Shown here one piece after another: positions 55,077 to 64,000 of a DNA stretch of 64,000 bases. The stretch comes from Aminipila terrae (GTDB taxonomy: Bacteria; Bacillota; Clostridia; Peptostreptococcales; Anaerovoracaceae), in NCBI RefSeq assembly GCF_010120715.1, contig NZ_CP047591.1, positions 3,448,405 to 3,512,404 on the forward strand, given 5' to 3'. The notes beneath the pieces were generated by a model. The model saw nothing but the letters and a program-made list of their open reading frames with translations. It was not told the DNA's origin and did not search any database. A program made the position numbers and the translations under genes. The number at the start of each line of letters is the position of its first letter. Positions within the stretch are counted from its first letter, which is position 1.

Positions 55077-58000
55077 TTACTTAACTTCTATAAAGTTTTT
55101 TATCATCTGAGCTATTTCTGCTCTTGTTGCATTACCTTTTGGATCAAGGACATTGTTTCCTTTTCCCTTCATAATTTTTTTATCTAACGTCCATGTTACA
55201 GCTTCTTTAGCCCATGACGATACATTTTCAGAATCAGTCATTTTTTCTATTGCTGCTTTGTTCACTTCCGTATTTAATTTCTTAAATTTAGCATAGTTAT
55301 AAAGCATTACCGCAACTTGCTCACGGGTAACATTTCCTGTAGGCATAAATTGATTCTGATTCATACCCTTTACAATTTCTTTTTCTGATGTCCAGATAAC
55401 AGAAGATCCATACCATGCATCTTTCTTAACATCTGTAAATAAGCTTTCTCCCTTTGCCGTCTGCTTGCCTTCTGCATTGTAAATAATTGTTGCCAGCATA
55501 GCTCTCGTAGTGTTGTCATCAGGTTTAAATGAAGTAGCACTTACTCCATTCATCAAATTGTTTTTTACTACATAATCTACTGCCTCGTTATACCATGCCC
55601 CTGCTTTCACATCTGCGAATTTCAACGGTTCTTCATATCCTACTGCGTAATAGGAGAAATGACTTGTTGTAAATTCAACATTCCCATTATTGTATTTTGC
55701 ATCAGATAGTTTTTCCATTGTTCCTTCCTTATTAATATAGTAAACAACAATCCCTTCTGGCTTTTCATTAGCCTGAAGCTTATATGGTATAGAAATAGTA
55801 ATTTTTCCTGCAAATTGAGAAATTTTATCGTTTCCAGAATGCATTGTAAAATCAAACACAGGTCTGTTACCTATCTTTTGTTCCATTCTGTCTTTTATAT
55901 CTTTAGAAAGCTTCTCGTCCTGCATTATGGATTTTTGTAAATCTGCTTTTTCGGCGGATACCTTTATATCTCCCTTAATATTTTCTGCAATCTTTTTCAG
56001 TGTTTCTCTATCCATACTGATGTTTGCAAGAGGCGTATTCACCATTACTGCGTCCACATTTTTATTTAGTTCTGTAACAGATACCTTTGGAATAGTAGTT
56101 TCTACTTTGGTTGCTTTGGCATCTGCCTTTACTTCTATAGACACTTTTTTAACCAGATTCGTTTTACTTTCAGCTGCCTTTTTCAGCATATCTTTTATAG
56201 CAGAAGAAATATCCTTATCTGATATAGTTGCAGCAGCTGTTCCATTTTTATCCGTTTTAGTCTCTGCTTCCACTCTTCCCACAGAAGTACCTTTTTTTTC
56301 TTCTGTGACCTTTATGGATTTACTCCCACCCATAGCTTCTATGGCACCCGGATCTTTTGTCCAATCATTTGTATAGTACCATACGAGTTTATCTCCATTG
56401 GCAAGGGTGTAATCTTTCAGTCCTACATTCGGCACTTTTTCGTTTACCTTATATAGCCATCCTGAATCAGGTCCATTGGTAAATTCAGCTAAAGTTTTAC
56501 CCTCTTTATTGGTGATGGAAGAAACATAATTTCTGTTTGCTCCTACATAAGTAAATCCTGCATCATTTAAAACCTTCACAAAAGCATGATATACCTTTGC
56601 ATCTTTTTTCAAAGTAACTGAAGTTGTTGGAATCCAGGTGCCCTTATCGGATTTCATGGCAAAAGAAACCGTTATTTCCTTACCATCCTCCGGTTTTATT
56701 TCGGGCTCCTCTGGTTCTCCTGCAATGGTTCCATTGGCAGAGGCAGCAGTTTTCGCTGTTTTACTGAAATCGTAAACATTGTATGCTTTACCTGTATCCA
56801 TCACATTAAGTGCAGAAATTAATCCAAGCAACCCTTGAGATGTAGACAAATCATTGTAATCTTTATCCTGCGTATGACTAAAACCTTTGTTGTCCTTTGT
56901 TTTGTATAAAAGCAATCCATCCAGCAGACTTTTTTCATTTTTTATAAACCGACTGTCATTTGCTGGATTAATTCCCATTTGTGCCAATGTTATAATCACC
57001 ATAGCATCTGAATTGGAATTTTCGTAGCTTCCGTTGTCACCCTGTTTAGCGGATAGTTTTTCAACTGCTGCATCCAGAGCTTTCTTTACGTCAGTTCTGT
57101 CATAATATGGTGTCAGCCCCTGCATCATCATTGCTGGGTAATCTATGCCAATATTCCAGTTTGCATCCAGATTTAACTGCTCTATTAAGAATTTTATATG
57201 AGCATTTTCCTGCTGTTCTGTAGAATAGTCACCCTGCCTGAAAGCCGCTAATACATAAGGAGCTATTGTTCTATACGCTTTCTTCTGATCATTATTCATA
57301 CTATCAATATTAATTGTCTTTAGCTTATCCACAGCGCTGAATTTTGTATGGTTGACAGTCCAAAGTTCAGTTGGATTATAGCTCATGGCACTTAAACCGT
57401 TTATAGAATTTGCCTGAATGTTGGCATTCTTAACTGCTTCTGAATCGCCTTTTACAGACATAGCAATCATTTTATTTACAAATGCCTGCTTTGCTTCTTT
57501 TGAAAGAATATTTCTTGTATCTGGCTGATAGTTTTTATAAGCCTCCATTCCTACTGCATTCCAGAACTTTCCGCTATCTAGTCTTCCCCACCAGGAGGCA
57601 TCTTTAGCTGCATAGTCTGCAGTAATAGCGTTCATAAATGCAAGTATTTCGGCTTTAGATTTTGAATCTGAATCTGCAAGAACAGTTACGTCAAAATCCT
57701 TGCTGACACTGATATTATCTTTGGAAAGTGTTACTTTCAGCTGGCCCACAGCGTTTTGTGTTCCTGTGGGACGAGAAACCTTAGCACTCAGTCCGTTGAT
57801 CGTTATAGCAGAATTACTACTAGACCAAGTAACACAAATGCCACTATTCTTATATAAACGATCTGTACTGAAGTCATATAATTGCAAGTCATCTGTCACT
57901 TCATGTAAATCTGCTTGTAACCCGCTATTCGTTCCATTTTTGTATGTTGTTATTTTGTTTTTTACAATGGTGTCAAGCGCTGTCTTCAGCATACCCTCAA

Positions 58001-61000
58001 CAGCTTGTTTTTCATCTGATGAAAGTGGATTAACCTGAACTGTAATCGGCTCTAGTGTCATATTTTCAGGCATAGGTCCGGGAGGGAATACGCCAGTTTC
58101 TTCATATGCTATACTATAAGACAGTATTGGCGTGAGATTTACATAAGATTTTACTTCAGGCCTAATAACTTCTGTTTTATAATATTGGTTATCTGTTTCC
58201 TCATTTTTAATAGTTTTACTCGGAATTCTAATTATTTCCGGATGATCTGATGTCCATTCTGCGAGGATTTCACACCACTCATAGTCTCCTTTATCCATAT
58301 CCAGTTCATTTGGAAGTAAAAGCTCCGATTTAATATCGTCTTTTGTATCATTTTCTCCCTTTATCGTTTCAAAAGTTAAACCTTTCGCAACCTCCTCCAT
58401 ATATTCTTTTTTATTCTTCATGTGAGCTGGAACTTTTACATCAACCGTATGATTCTGAGTTTGATCTCCAACAGTTAATTTGAATACAACCTGTCCGGTT
58501 ACTTCAATATTACCATATGTGATTTTACCGTCAGCATCAACAGCACTGTTGGAAGAGCTTTCAAGAGTAACTTTAATCTCCGGGTTGTCTATAATGGCTA
58601 CGGCTTTTGTAATCAAATTTGTATCCAGTTCATTTGAATTAATCAGATACATCTTGCTTTCTAGATCAAGTCCATCATATTCAACTGGAGTAAGTGCTTC
58701 AGTTGTGAGCTTTGCTTTCGCTTCATTCACACTTTTGGCAGATTCATCATTTGTCAGTGCTGAAACGTTTATAGCAAATTCTTTACTCTCACTCACTCTA
58801 CCGCAGAATATAACTGCCTTTAGCTTAACCGTGTGATTCTGTGAATCTCTGATAATTTGTCCCTTATCTGTTATAACAGAAGGCGTGTCTGACTCCCATT
58901 TAACAAGAGTTTTACCACTTGCTCCCTGAGAAGCCAACCCTAGCATTTCTGTAGAGGTTGTACCATCCGTATTCAGACCATCTATAGCCAGAGCATTCTT
59001 ATCCTGTTCCACCAACTCACGCATCTCTGCTTCCGTCATTGCACCAGACACTGTGACTCTACACCATGCAGGTTGCATATCCTTGTCAGCACAAGTGTGG
59101 TCAGACATGATAAAAAAAGTTCCATTTTCTACAAATCTAAGAGTAAAACTGCCATCAGCATTGCTCTTAACCATAGCCACAATATTATCACCAGACAACT
59201 TGCCATCTTTGTCCATCACACCTACCTGTACATCATAAGCAGGAGTTGCTTTTGTTTCTTTATATCCCTTTGCCTTCATTAAATTCAAAGTCAGAGAACC
59301 GTCCGTTGTAGTTATATCTGAAACGAAGTTGCCATCCTTGTAAAAATTAGCTACAGGATCTCCATTATTATCTTTGTAACAAAAGACATGTACCACATCA
59401 TTGTCTTTTAGTTTCGCTGAATTAGCATAGTCTGCACTATATACACCATTGATGTAATGACCAAAAAAGATATTTGTTCCATCATGTTGAAAAAGCTTGG
59501 TCAAAACCCCATCCATATATTTTTGAGCTGTAGCGGATGTAAATGCATCCCCATACTTTTGCTTATGAGCCATAACTACAGCATCTAAGACTGTTGGATT
59601 GGTTGATGGACTTCCTATGCCAAATTTTGCTGCATATCCTGCTTCTACTTTCATTGGAGCTGGCTGCACCTCAAAATCTCCATTATAAGAAAAAGCAAAA
59701 TTGATGTGCGCACTGGTACCGTAAGGGTCCGGTTCTCCACCTGTACCTTTTACCGTATAAGTAGCATTTACCTCATTTTTATAAAAATTCTTGAAAGCTT
59801 TATAGGCTTCTTTATCTTCAGAAGCAGCATTTTTTGCAGCTCCATATTTTCCCCAATATTTTCCAAGTTCCGAATGGGTAAGCCATGCAGTTATGGTTAT
59901 CTGCTTGTCTTCTGGTACCTTCCCAATCAGCTGAAGCAGTTCATTGGAAATCGTGTTTTCCTGACTGGATTTAAAGGTACGGTATCCTCCGCTGTACACC
60001 ATCATAGGATCATACCCTGGGTATTGATCAGCAATCAGATGAATACCAGAAGTACTAATATTGTTACTGAATACTGGTTTACCTTCATTTAACGTAACAT
60101 TTCGGAATGGCGCAAGATTTTCGGTTATATTATCTGCCGTATTCTTCGTACCATTCAATAGGGCTGTGGCAAAATCGGCTTTCGCCTTATCCATCAGCTC
60201 TGTTGCATCTGCAATGGCTTTGTCCAGTTCCTTCTGCTCCCATGGGTCAATCTGGAAAGTAAGTTTTTTGCTGGCACTGATACTTTTATCATCTACCTTT
60301 GTCATGGTTACCGTTACATTGACCGTTGCTGGACTTTGCCCTGGCAGAGGTCGGTATACATTGATTCTGGGATATCCAGAATCAGCATACTTTGAATCAG
60401 AAATTGTAGCGGTAAAATCATAATTACGCCGTGTACTGCTCTCAGAGTTAGGATCTGTAATCTTTGAATCAAACTCCAGTCCAGATTCAGTATCAAACCA
60501 GTCTCTGGAATGCTTTAGTATCATTACATCTCCCCGAACTGGTCCTGTAACCTTCTCACCTGTGGAAACCAGAGTCAGGCATCCTTCCGTATAATGCTTG
60601 TCAAGCATGGCCTGCATTTTTCCCTGTTCAGATAGAGATTTACCATCCCCCTTTACTTTCAAGGTGATGGTTTTTGTACTGGTAATTCCCAGCGCTTTTG
60701 TACTCTCTGCAGAAAGCGTAAGAACAACTTCCCGATCCTCTGCCTGACGCTTAACGGTTGCCACTACTGGAAGGTTACCGCCAATCTCACCTTTGGCAAT
60801 TTGTATTACCCCAGTATCGCTGCTGCTCCACGTCAGGTTTGCAAGTAGATTATCTTTTGTATCCCGTTTACGTACCGGCAGGCTTAAAGAATCCGTAACA
60901 GCCTGTTGATCAGAATTAGTCTCCTTTATACTTTCCCAGCCAATTGTATCAAGCACAGCTTTATTCAACCAGTCTTTGACTTTACTTTCATCCCAATCCA

Positions 61001-62699
61001 ACCTTGCTTTTACCGTAATCTCTTTGCTGACATTTCCTTTAGAGAGAGTCATCTTAATATCATTTATGAAAACAAATGCAGTACTGTAACCCAGTGTTGA
61101 CGGGTCCTGATAAAAGTATGTAATATCTCCATTGGTTCCGATGCTTCCCACATCCGCTCTTGCAGGAGTACCTGTATTTATAAGCTGAACCGTTACCCCT
61201 GTAATATTGTTTTTTTCCAAGGTTTTATTTACAAAAGTAATAAAATTTGTATCTGTACCATTCTTTGGAATCATGTTATTAGACAAAATCTGAATAGCTT
61301 TATCTATTGTTTCTTTATCCTGGCTTTCACTTCCGGCTGCTACTGTAAAAACAAAATCTTTTGTCTTCTGTATTCCATTCTTAGATACAGTAGCCGTCAA
61401 AGTAACTTTTGTATCTGCATCAGGAGGATTAATAACACCTTCATGGGAAACAACTGCTTCATTTCCTGACTTCCATGAAATGGCTGTACCATTGATTCCT
61501 GTGGATGGAAGGGTTAGATTAATCTTTACTGGATTTGAAGTATCCATAGTTAAAGCGTCCGCTGCTGCTGCCACTGCATCTTCATCACTCATCTCTGGCT
61601 GTTGCCACTGATGTACAGGATATTCTCCTTCAACAGCTATGAACTTAGATTCCTGTGGAGAATTTTCCCCATTAATCAACGTAACAAAGTCTGCCGTTTT
61701 CATGTCTGCAGCAGCCTTAACTGCATTAGTACCTGAAACTGAAGCTGTACCTCCAAAGCCTTTTTCTGCTGAACCTTCCAGCCAATAGCAGTTACTTACA
61801 TTAGAAACAATACCACTGGAGTCTCCTGCCAATGCACCTACATTGGTTGTTCCTGAAACATTTCCAATATTGTAGCTCTTCTGCAAATTAGATTTAGAAC
61901 TGCTAGATGTAGAACCTAAAATACCACCAACATAAGAGCTTGAAGTGCTAATATCTCCGTTATTATAACAATAACTAACATCCACAAACTTAGCGACTCC
62001 AATGATACCGCCTGCCATCCTCTTTCCTGACACGGATCCTGAATTGAGAGAGCCCAATATCTTAATATTAGAGTTAGAATTACCCTCTGTACCGCCAACA
62101 AGCCCACCTACAGTAGTTCCACCCTTTACACTCACATCAGCATAATTGGCACAATTTACAATCTGGCTGCCACCATTGGCGCATCCAGCGATGCCGCCCG
62201 TATAAGTAGCACCGGTAGCACTATTGGTAATTCTCCCTTTTACTGTGAGGTTTTTCACAGTGCTACCGGAACCCAGGTTTCCAAAAAAGCCAAGGTATTT
62301 TCCTTCACAATTGATATAGATGCCGCTAACAGTGTGACCCTTCCCATCAAAGACTCCAGTATAGGGCTTTTGACTATCAAGGCCTGTACCAATTGGTTTC
62401 CAAGGGCGGCTTTCCCCACCCATATTAATATCCTCACCCAGAACGGCACATAGTGTTAGAGTTTTGTTAGCCTCCTCTGAAAACCATGACAGCTCATCCG
62501 CATTCTTTATGACATAGGGATTTTCTTTGCTCCCGTCGCCTGCTGAAGGTTTACTGTTGTTACCAGAGCTGCCCGCTGTGACTTCATCTGCATACACATT
62601 TAGGTTACCTGCTTCTGGTATACAAAAGCCCGTAAAAGTTATGGCAATGGTTAATATAATCACTAGAGCTTTTTTTACTTTATTCATTTCAAAAAACAT
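55077..62699 (-). CDS. Giant S-layer-anchored protein with transcobalamin-like domains, under B12 riboswitch
   Basis: This 2540-residue exported protein has a signal peptide (about 1-38, MNKVKKALVIILTIAITFTG). A GLUG/beta-helix-like repeat region follows (about 70-325, VFDGKGHTVSGIYINCEGKY), then atrophied Ig-like modules (about 375-1000 and again about 1210-1720). A DUF4430-like module lies near 1035-1110 (NPTVLDAVVMAHKQKYGDAF). Next come an alpha/alpha-toroid, terpenoid-cyclase-like region at about 1735-1980 (AVEKLSAKQGDNGSYENSNS) and a second DUF4430 module at about 2005-2112 (FTNGPDSGWLYKVNEKVPNV). Three SLH domains at about 2358-2540 end the protein (FADVKAGAWYNEAVDYVVKN) and attach it to the cell wall. 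An alpha/alpha toroid followed by DUF4430 is the layout of eukaryotic transcobalamin and intrinsic factor. The upstream cobalamin riboswitch supports a role in binding cobalamin or another corrinoid outside the cell. Cobalamin binding is inferred, not shown. Confidence 0.85.
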   Translation of the reverse strand: MFFEMNKVKKALVIILTIAITFTGFCIPEAGNLNVYADEVTAGSSGNNSKPSAGDGSKENPYVIKNADELSWFSEEANKTLTLCAVLGEDINMGGESRPWKPIGTGLDSQKPYTGVFDGKGHTVSGIYINCEGKYLGFFGNLGSGSTVKNLTVKGRITNSATGATYTGGIAGCANGGSQIVNCANYADVSVKGGTTVGGLVGGTEGNSNSNIKILGSLNSGSVSGKRMAGGIIGVAKFVDVSYCYNNGDISTSSSYVGGILGSTSSSSKSNLQKSYNIGNVSGTTNVGALAGDSSGIVSNVSNCYWLEGSAEKGFGGTASVSGTNAVKAAADMKTADFVTLINGENSPQESKFIAVEGEYPVHQWQQPEMSDEDAVAAAADALTMDTSNPVKINLTLPSTGINGTAISWKSGNEAVVSHEGVINPPDADTKVTLTATVSKNGIQKTKDFVFTVAAGSESQDKETIDKAIQILSNNMIPKNGTDTNFITFVNKTLEKNNITGVTVQLINTGTPARADVGSIGTNGDITYFYQDPSTLGYSTAFVFINDIKMTLSKGNVSKEITVKARLDWDESKVKDWLNKAVLDTIGWESIKETNSDQQAVTDSLSLPVRKRDTKDNLLANLTWSSSDTGVIQIAKGEIGGNLPVVATVKRQAEDREVVLTLSAESTKALGITSTKTITLKVKGDGKSLSEQGKMQAMLDKHYTEGCLTLVSTGEKVTGPVRGDVMILKHSRDWFDTESGLEFDSKITDPNSESSTRRNYDFTATISDSKYADSGYPRINVYRPLPGQSPATVNVTVTMTKVDDKSISASKKLTFQIDPWEQKELDKAIADATELMDKAKADFATALLNGTKNTADNITENLAPFRNVTLNEGKPVFSNNISTSGIHLIADQYPGYDPMMVYSGGYRTFKSSQENTISNELLQLIGKVPEDKQITITAWLTHSELGKYWGKYGAAKNAASEDKEAYKAFKNFYKNEVNATYTVKGTGGEPDPYGTSAHINFAFSYNGDFEVQPAPMKVEAGYAAKFGIGSPSTNPTVLDAVVMAHKQKYGDAFTSATAQKYMDGVLTKLFQHDGTNIFFGHYINGVYSADYANSAKLKDNDVVHVFCYKDNNGDPVANFYKDGNFVSDITTTDGSLTLNLMKAKGYKETKATPAYDVQVGVMDKDGKLSGDNIVAMVKSNADGSFTLRFVENGTFFIMSDHTCADKDMQPAWCRVTVSGAMTEAEMRELVEQDKNALAIDGLNTDGTTSTEMLGLASQGASGKTLVKWESDTPSVITDKGQIIRDSQNHTVKLKAVIFCGRVSESKEFAINVSALTNDESAKSVNEAKAKLTTEALTPVEYDGLDLESKMYLINSNELDTNLITKAVAIIDNPEIKVTLESSSNSAVDADGKITYGNIEVTGQVVFKLTVGDQTQNHTVDVKVPAHMKNKKEYMEEVAKGLTFETIKGENDTKDDIKSELLLPNELDMDKGDYEWCEILAEWTSDHPEIIRIPSKTIKNEETDNQYYKTEVIRPEVKSYVNLTPILSYSIAYEETGVFPPGPMPENMTLEPITVQVNPLSSDEKQAVEGMLKTALDTIVKNKITTYKNGTNSGLQADLHEVTDDLQLYDFSTDRLYKNSGICVTWSSSNSAITINGLSAKVSRPTGTQNAVGQLKVTLSKDNISVSKDFDVTVLADSDSKSKAEILAFMNAITADYAAKDASWWGRLDSGKFWNAVGMEAYKNYQPDTRNILSKEAKQAFVNKMIAMSVKGDSEAVKNANIQANSINGLSAMSYNPTELWTVNHTKFSAVDKLKTINIDSMNNDQKKAYRTIAPYVLAAFRQGDYSTEQQENAHIKFLIEQLNLDANWNIGIDYPAMMMQGLTPYYDRTDVKKALDAAVEKLSAKQGDNGSYENSNSDAMVIITLAQMGINPANDSRFIKNEKSLLDGLLLYKTKDNKGFSHTQDKDYNDLSTSQGLLGLISALNVMDTGKAYNVYDFSKTAKTAASANGTIAGEPEEPEIKPEDGKEITVSFAMKSDKGTWIPTTSVTLKKDAKVYHAFVKVLNDAGFTYVGANRNYVSSITNKEGKTLAEFTNGPDSGWLYKVNEKVPNVGLKDYTLANGDKLVWYYTNDWTKDPGAIEAMGGSKSIKVTEEKKGTSVGRVEAETKTDKNGTAAATISDKDISSAIKDMLKKAAESKTNLVKKVSIEVKADAKATKVETTIPKVSVTELNKNVDAVMVNTPLANISMDRETLKKIAENIKGDIKVSAEKADLQKSIMQDEKLSKDIKDRMEQKIGNRPVFDFTMHSGNDKISQFAGKITISIPYKLQANEKPEGIVVYYINKEGTMEKLSDAKYNNGNVEFTTSHFSYYAVGYEEPLKFADVKAGAWYNEAVDYVVKNNLMNGVSATSFKPDDNTTRAMLATIIYNAEGKQTAKGESLFTDVKKDAWYGSSVIWTSEKEIVKGMNQNQFMPTGNVTREQVAVMLYNYAKFKKLNTEVNKAAIEKMTDSENVSSWAKEAVTWTLDKKIMKGKGNNVLDPKGNATRAEIAQMIKNFIEVK

Positions 62700-62830
62700 C
62701 GCTTTCTCTTCTCTCCTTCTATTATTCTTATCTATATCATCGCATAATGCGTTATTTTTCTGATCAGATAAAACCTGTATTCTCCCGAGAAAAGCAAATC
62801 AACCAGCCACATAACTAATATGTTTTTGGA

Positions 62831-62863
62831 CAAAAAAAACTGTAGTATAAAAAATACTACAGT
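62831..62863 (-). terminator. Riboswitch-linked intrinsic terminator
   Basis: A perfect 10-bp stem (ACTGTAGTAT with ATACTACAGT, five-base loop) is followed on the minus strand by TTTTTTTT. It lies between the cobalamin aptamer and the giant gene, so it is the likely off-switch. The alternative anti-terminator pairing was not worked out. The 550-base gap 62700-63249 holds this element, the riboswitch and its promoter, and the downstream end of the ABC gene. Confidence 0.85.
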
Positions 62864-62956
62864 CCGTTTTTACTGCAAAAACAAAGATATATTTCACATA
62901 AATATCCATCTATTAATCCGTATTGCCGATTTCCCGCGGAATACTGGTTCTATCAT

Positions 62957-63115
62957 TTTAAGCAGGTCTTCTGGCTCACGTATCATCACTTTTCTAACCT
63001 TCCCAAGATTCTCTCAGTGGTATTTTAAGAAAAATTCCTCGTTTACAGCGGCGGGACCGCGCAGGTCTTTCACCTGCTTCCCTCTTAGCCATCCTAATTT
63101 GGTATGCTACCAATT
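62957..63115 (-). promoter_or_regulatory. Cobalamin riboswitch
   Basis: Read on the minus strand, the sequence has the conserved B12-aptamer elements in order. These are AGAGGGAA followed by a GCAGGTGAAAGACCTGC-type hairpin, the B12 box with CCCGCCGCTGTAA, CCACTG, GGGAAGG, and the closing GCCAGAAGACCTGC. It precedes only the giant surface protein gene. Cobalamin binding would be expected to favour the terminator at 62831, so expression should rise when B12 is scarce. Confidence 0.93.
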
Positions 63116-63168
63116 AAAACGGAACATAAAATGATTATTAAATTATTTTAAGAATGTTATTATCTAAA

Positions 63169-63197
63169 ATACTACCATTAAATAGAATTAGTGTCAA
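63169..63197 (-). promoter_or_regulatory. Promoter of riboswitch-surface protein transcript
   Basis: On the minus strand, -35 TTGACA (perfect) and -10 TAGTAT are 17 bases apart. The start site would be near 63162, about 45 bases before the aptamer core. Confidence 0.75.
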
Positions 63198-63216
63198 CAC
63201 CCTGGGTATTGACACC
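63190..63216. terminator. Inverted repeat after ABC transporter gene
   Basis: GTGTCAACACCC pairs with GGGTATTGACAC, just after the ABC gene stop, with only a weak T tract on the minus strand. It overlaps the -35 of the riboswitch promoter, so it may be a terminator or simply part of the promoter region. Confidence 0.4.
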
Positions 63217-63249
63217 ATTTTTCTAATTCATAAGAACAAGGATTAAAAT

Positions 63250-64000
63250 TTATGCTGCTGATTCAAATTGACTGTTATAAAGCTCTGCATAGAATCCACT
63301 CTGTGCAAGCAACTCTTTATGATTACCACTTTCAATGATATCCCGTCTTTCATCACAAGAATCAAGTCTGCATTCTTAATGGTGGAAAGCCTGTGGGCAA
63401 TGACAAAAGAAGTTCTGCCAACCGTCAGCTGATCCATTGCAGATTGAACAATACGCTCCGTACGGGTATCTACTGAACTGGTTGCTTCATCTAAAATCAG
63501 CAGCGGTGCGTTCTGTATCATTGCCCGGGCAATAGTAATAAGCTGTTTCTGTCCTTCTGACAGACTGGCCTTATCGTTTAATATCGTATCATATCCCTCA
63601 GGCAAGGTTTTGATAAAATGATGCAAACCCACGGTTTTGCAGGCTTTCACCACCTGTTCTTCTGTGATGCCCTGCTTGCTGTAAATAATATTCTCTTTTA
63701 TTGTGCCTTCAAACAGCCATGAATCCTGTAAAACCATGCAGAATTGCTGATGTACATTCTCCCGTGGTACCTGGCTGATTGGTGTTCCATCCAACAGTAT
63801 TTCACCGCATCCAATTCATAAAACCGCATTAACAAGTTCATAATGGTAGTTTTACCTGCACCAGTGGGGCAACAATAGCAACTTCTGCCCAGGTTTTATT
63901 TTTGCAGAGAAATCTTGTATAATAGTCTTTTCCGGTACATATCCGAATTTGACATGTTTAAATTCCACTTCACCCTTCACATCCTGCAAAGTTTTATCTT
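63250..64000 (-). CDS. ABC exporter, ATP-binding domain (frameshifted, partial)
   Basis: This is the C-terminal nucleotide-binding domain of an ABCB-type exporter whose start lies beyond the window. It has the signature LSEGQKQLITIARAMIQN, Walker B PLLILDEATSSVDTRT and the H-loop SFVIAHRLSTIKNADLILVM. One extra G at 63342-63344 restores KDGDIIESGNHKELL and moves the stop to 63250. Near 63805, 63866 and 63882 three more one-base losses are needed to recover Walker A (PTGAGKTTIMNLLMRF). The cluster of breaks at the edge suggests low-quality sequence. A link with the B12-controlled surface protein downstream is not evident. Confidence 0.85.

Noticed and set aside
63213..63249. Direct link between ABC exporter and B12 surface protein as one operon
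   Set aside because: An inverted repeat, a perfect -35 box and a riboswitch lie between them, so they are separate transcripts.
1..64000. tRNA or rRNA genes
   Set aside because: No convincing cloverleaf with CCA-compatible ends or rRNA signature was seen by eye; a covariance scan would be decisive.

Overview
The window is AT-rich chromosomal DNA from an anaerobic, spore-forming, probably motile member of the Clostridia (Bacillota). Pyruvate:ferredoxin oxidoreductase, acetate kinase and the class III ribonucleotide reductase with its activase point to anaerobic fermentation. An alpha/beta-type small acid-soluble spore protein, YlbJ and a DUF3787 spore-surface protein point to sporulation. Three chemoreceptors point to motility. 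SLH-domain anchoring and Shine-Dalgarno starts fit a Gram-positive envelope. Genus cannot be fixed from the sequence alone.

Region 1-5040 looks like the end of an integrative element. It carries the 3' end of an XRE regulator, a TerB-like/BRCT protein, a three-gene operon ending in a SecB-like chaperone, and a large serine recombinase that stops next to the 3' end of ftsK. Region 5048-22310 is core chromosome: ftsK, asd, dapA, rpmF, ackA, tmcAL, ylbJ, coaD, rsmD, an SASP gene, recG, asp23-like, rpmB, nrdG and nrdD. NrdD has a clear promoter with a pair of NrdR-type boxes. Region 22681-36035 is accessory and signalling: a GNAT, a lipoprotein resembling the M20C peptidase PepD but without its metal ligands, two regulators, a YeiH-type transporter, a hydrolase and three chemoreceptors, two of them a recent tandem duplication. 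Region 36104-46092 is metabolic: mutY, a cupin, PFOR, MoaA and MOSC-MogA for molybdenum cofactor, a GGDEF protein and a TIGR00300 protein. Region 46288-51645 holds a possible beta-pore-forming toxin, a protein with two beta-rich repeats, an XRE-cupin regulator divergent from an EamA transporter, and a flavoprotein disulfide reductase.

The right end has two notable units. The first is a PspA (ESCRT-III-like) operon with a membrane-anchored coiled-coil protein and a soluble coiled-coil protein of unknown function. The second is a monocistronic 2540-residue, signal-peptide-bearing, S-layer-anchored protein with a transcobalamin-like pair of domains (alpha/alpha-toroid plus DUF4430). It lies behind a sigma-A promoter, a cobalamin riboswitch and an intrinsic terminator. 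I infer a B12-repressed cell-surface system for capturing cobalamin or a related corrinoid; this is the most exciting candidate in the window.

Several conserved genes (ftsK, asd twice, nrdG, the disulfide reductase, the PspA partner, the terminal ABC transporter and probably one element gene) are interrupted by apparent one-base deletions, most of them in short G/C runs. That pattern suggests base-calling errors in the assembly rather than true gene decay, so the affected genes are annotated here as whole genes with a frameshift.
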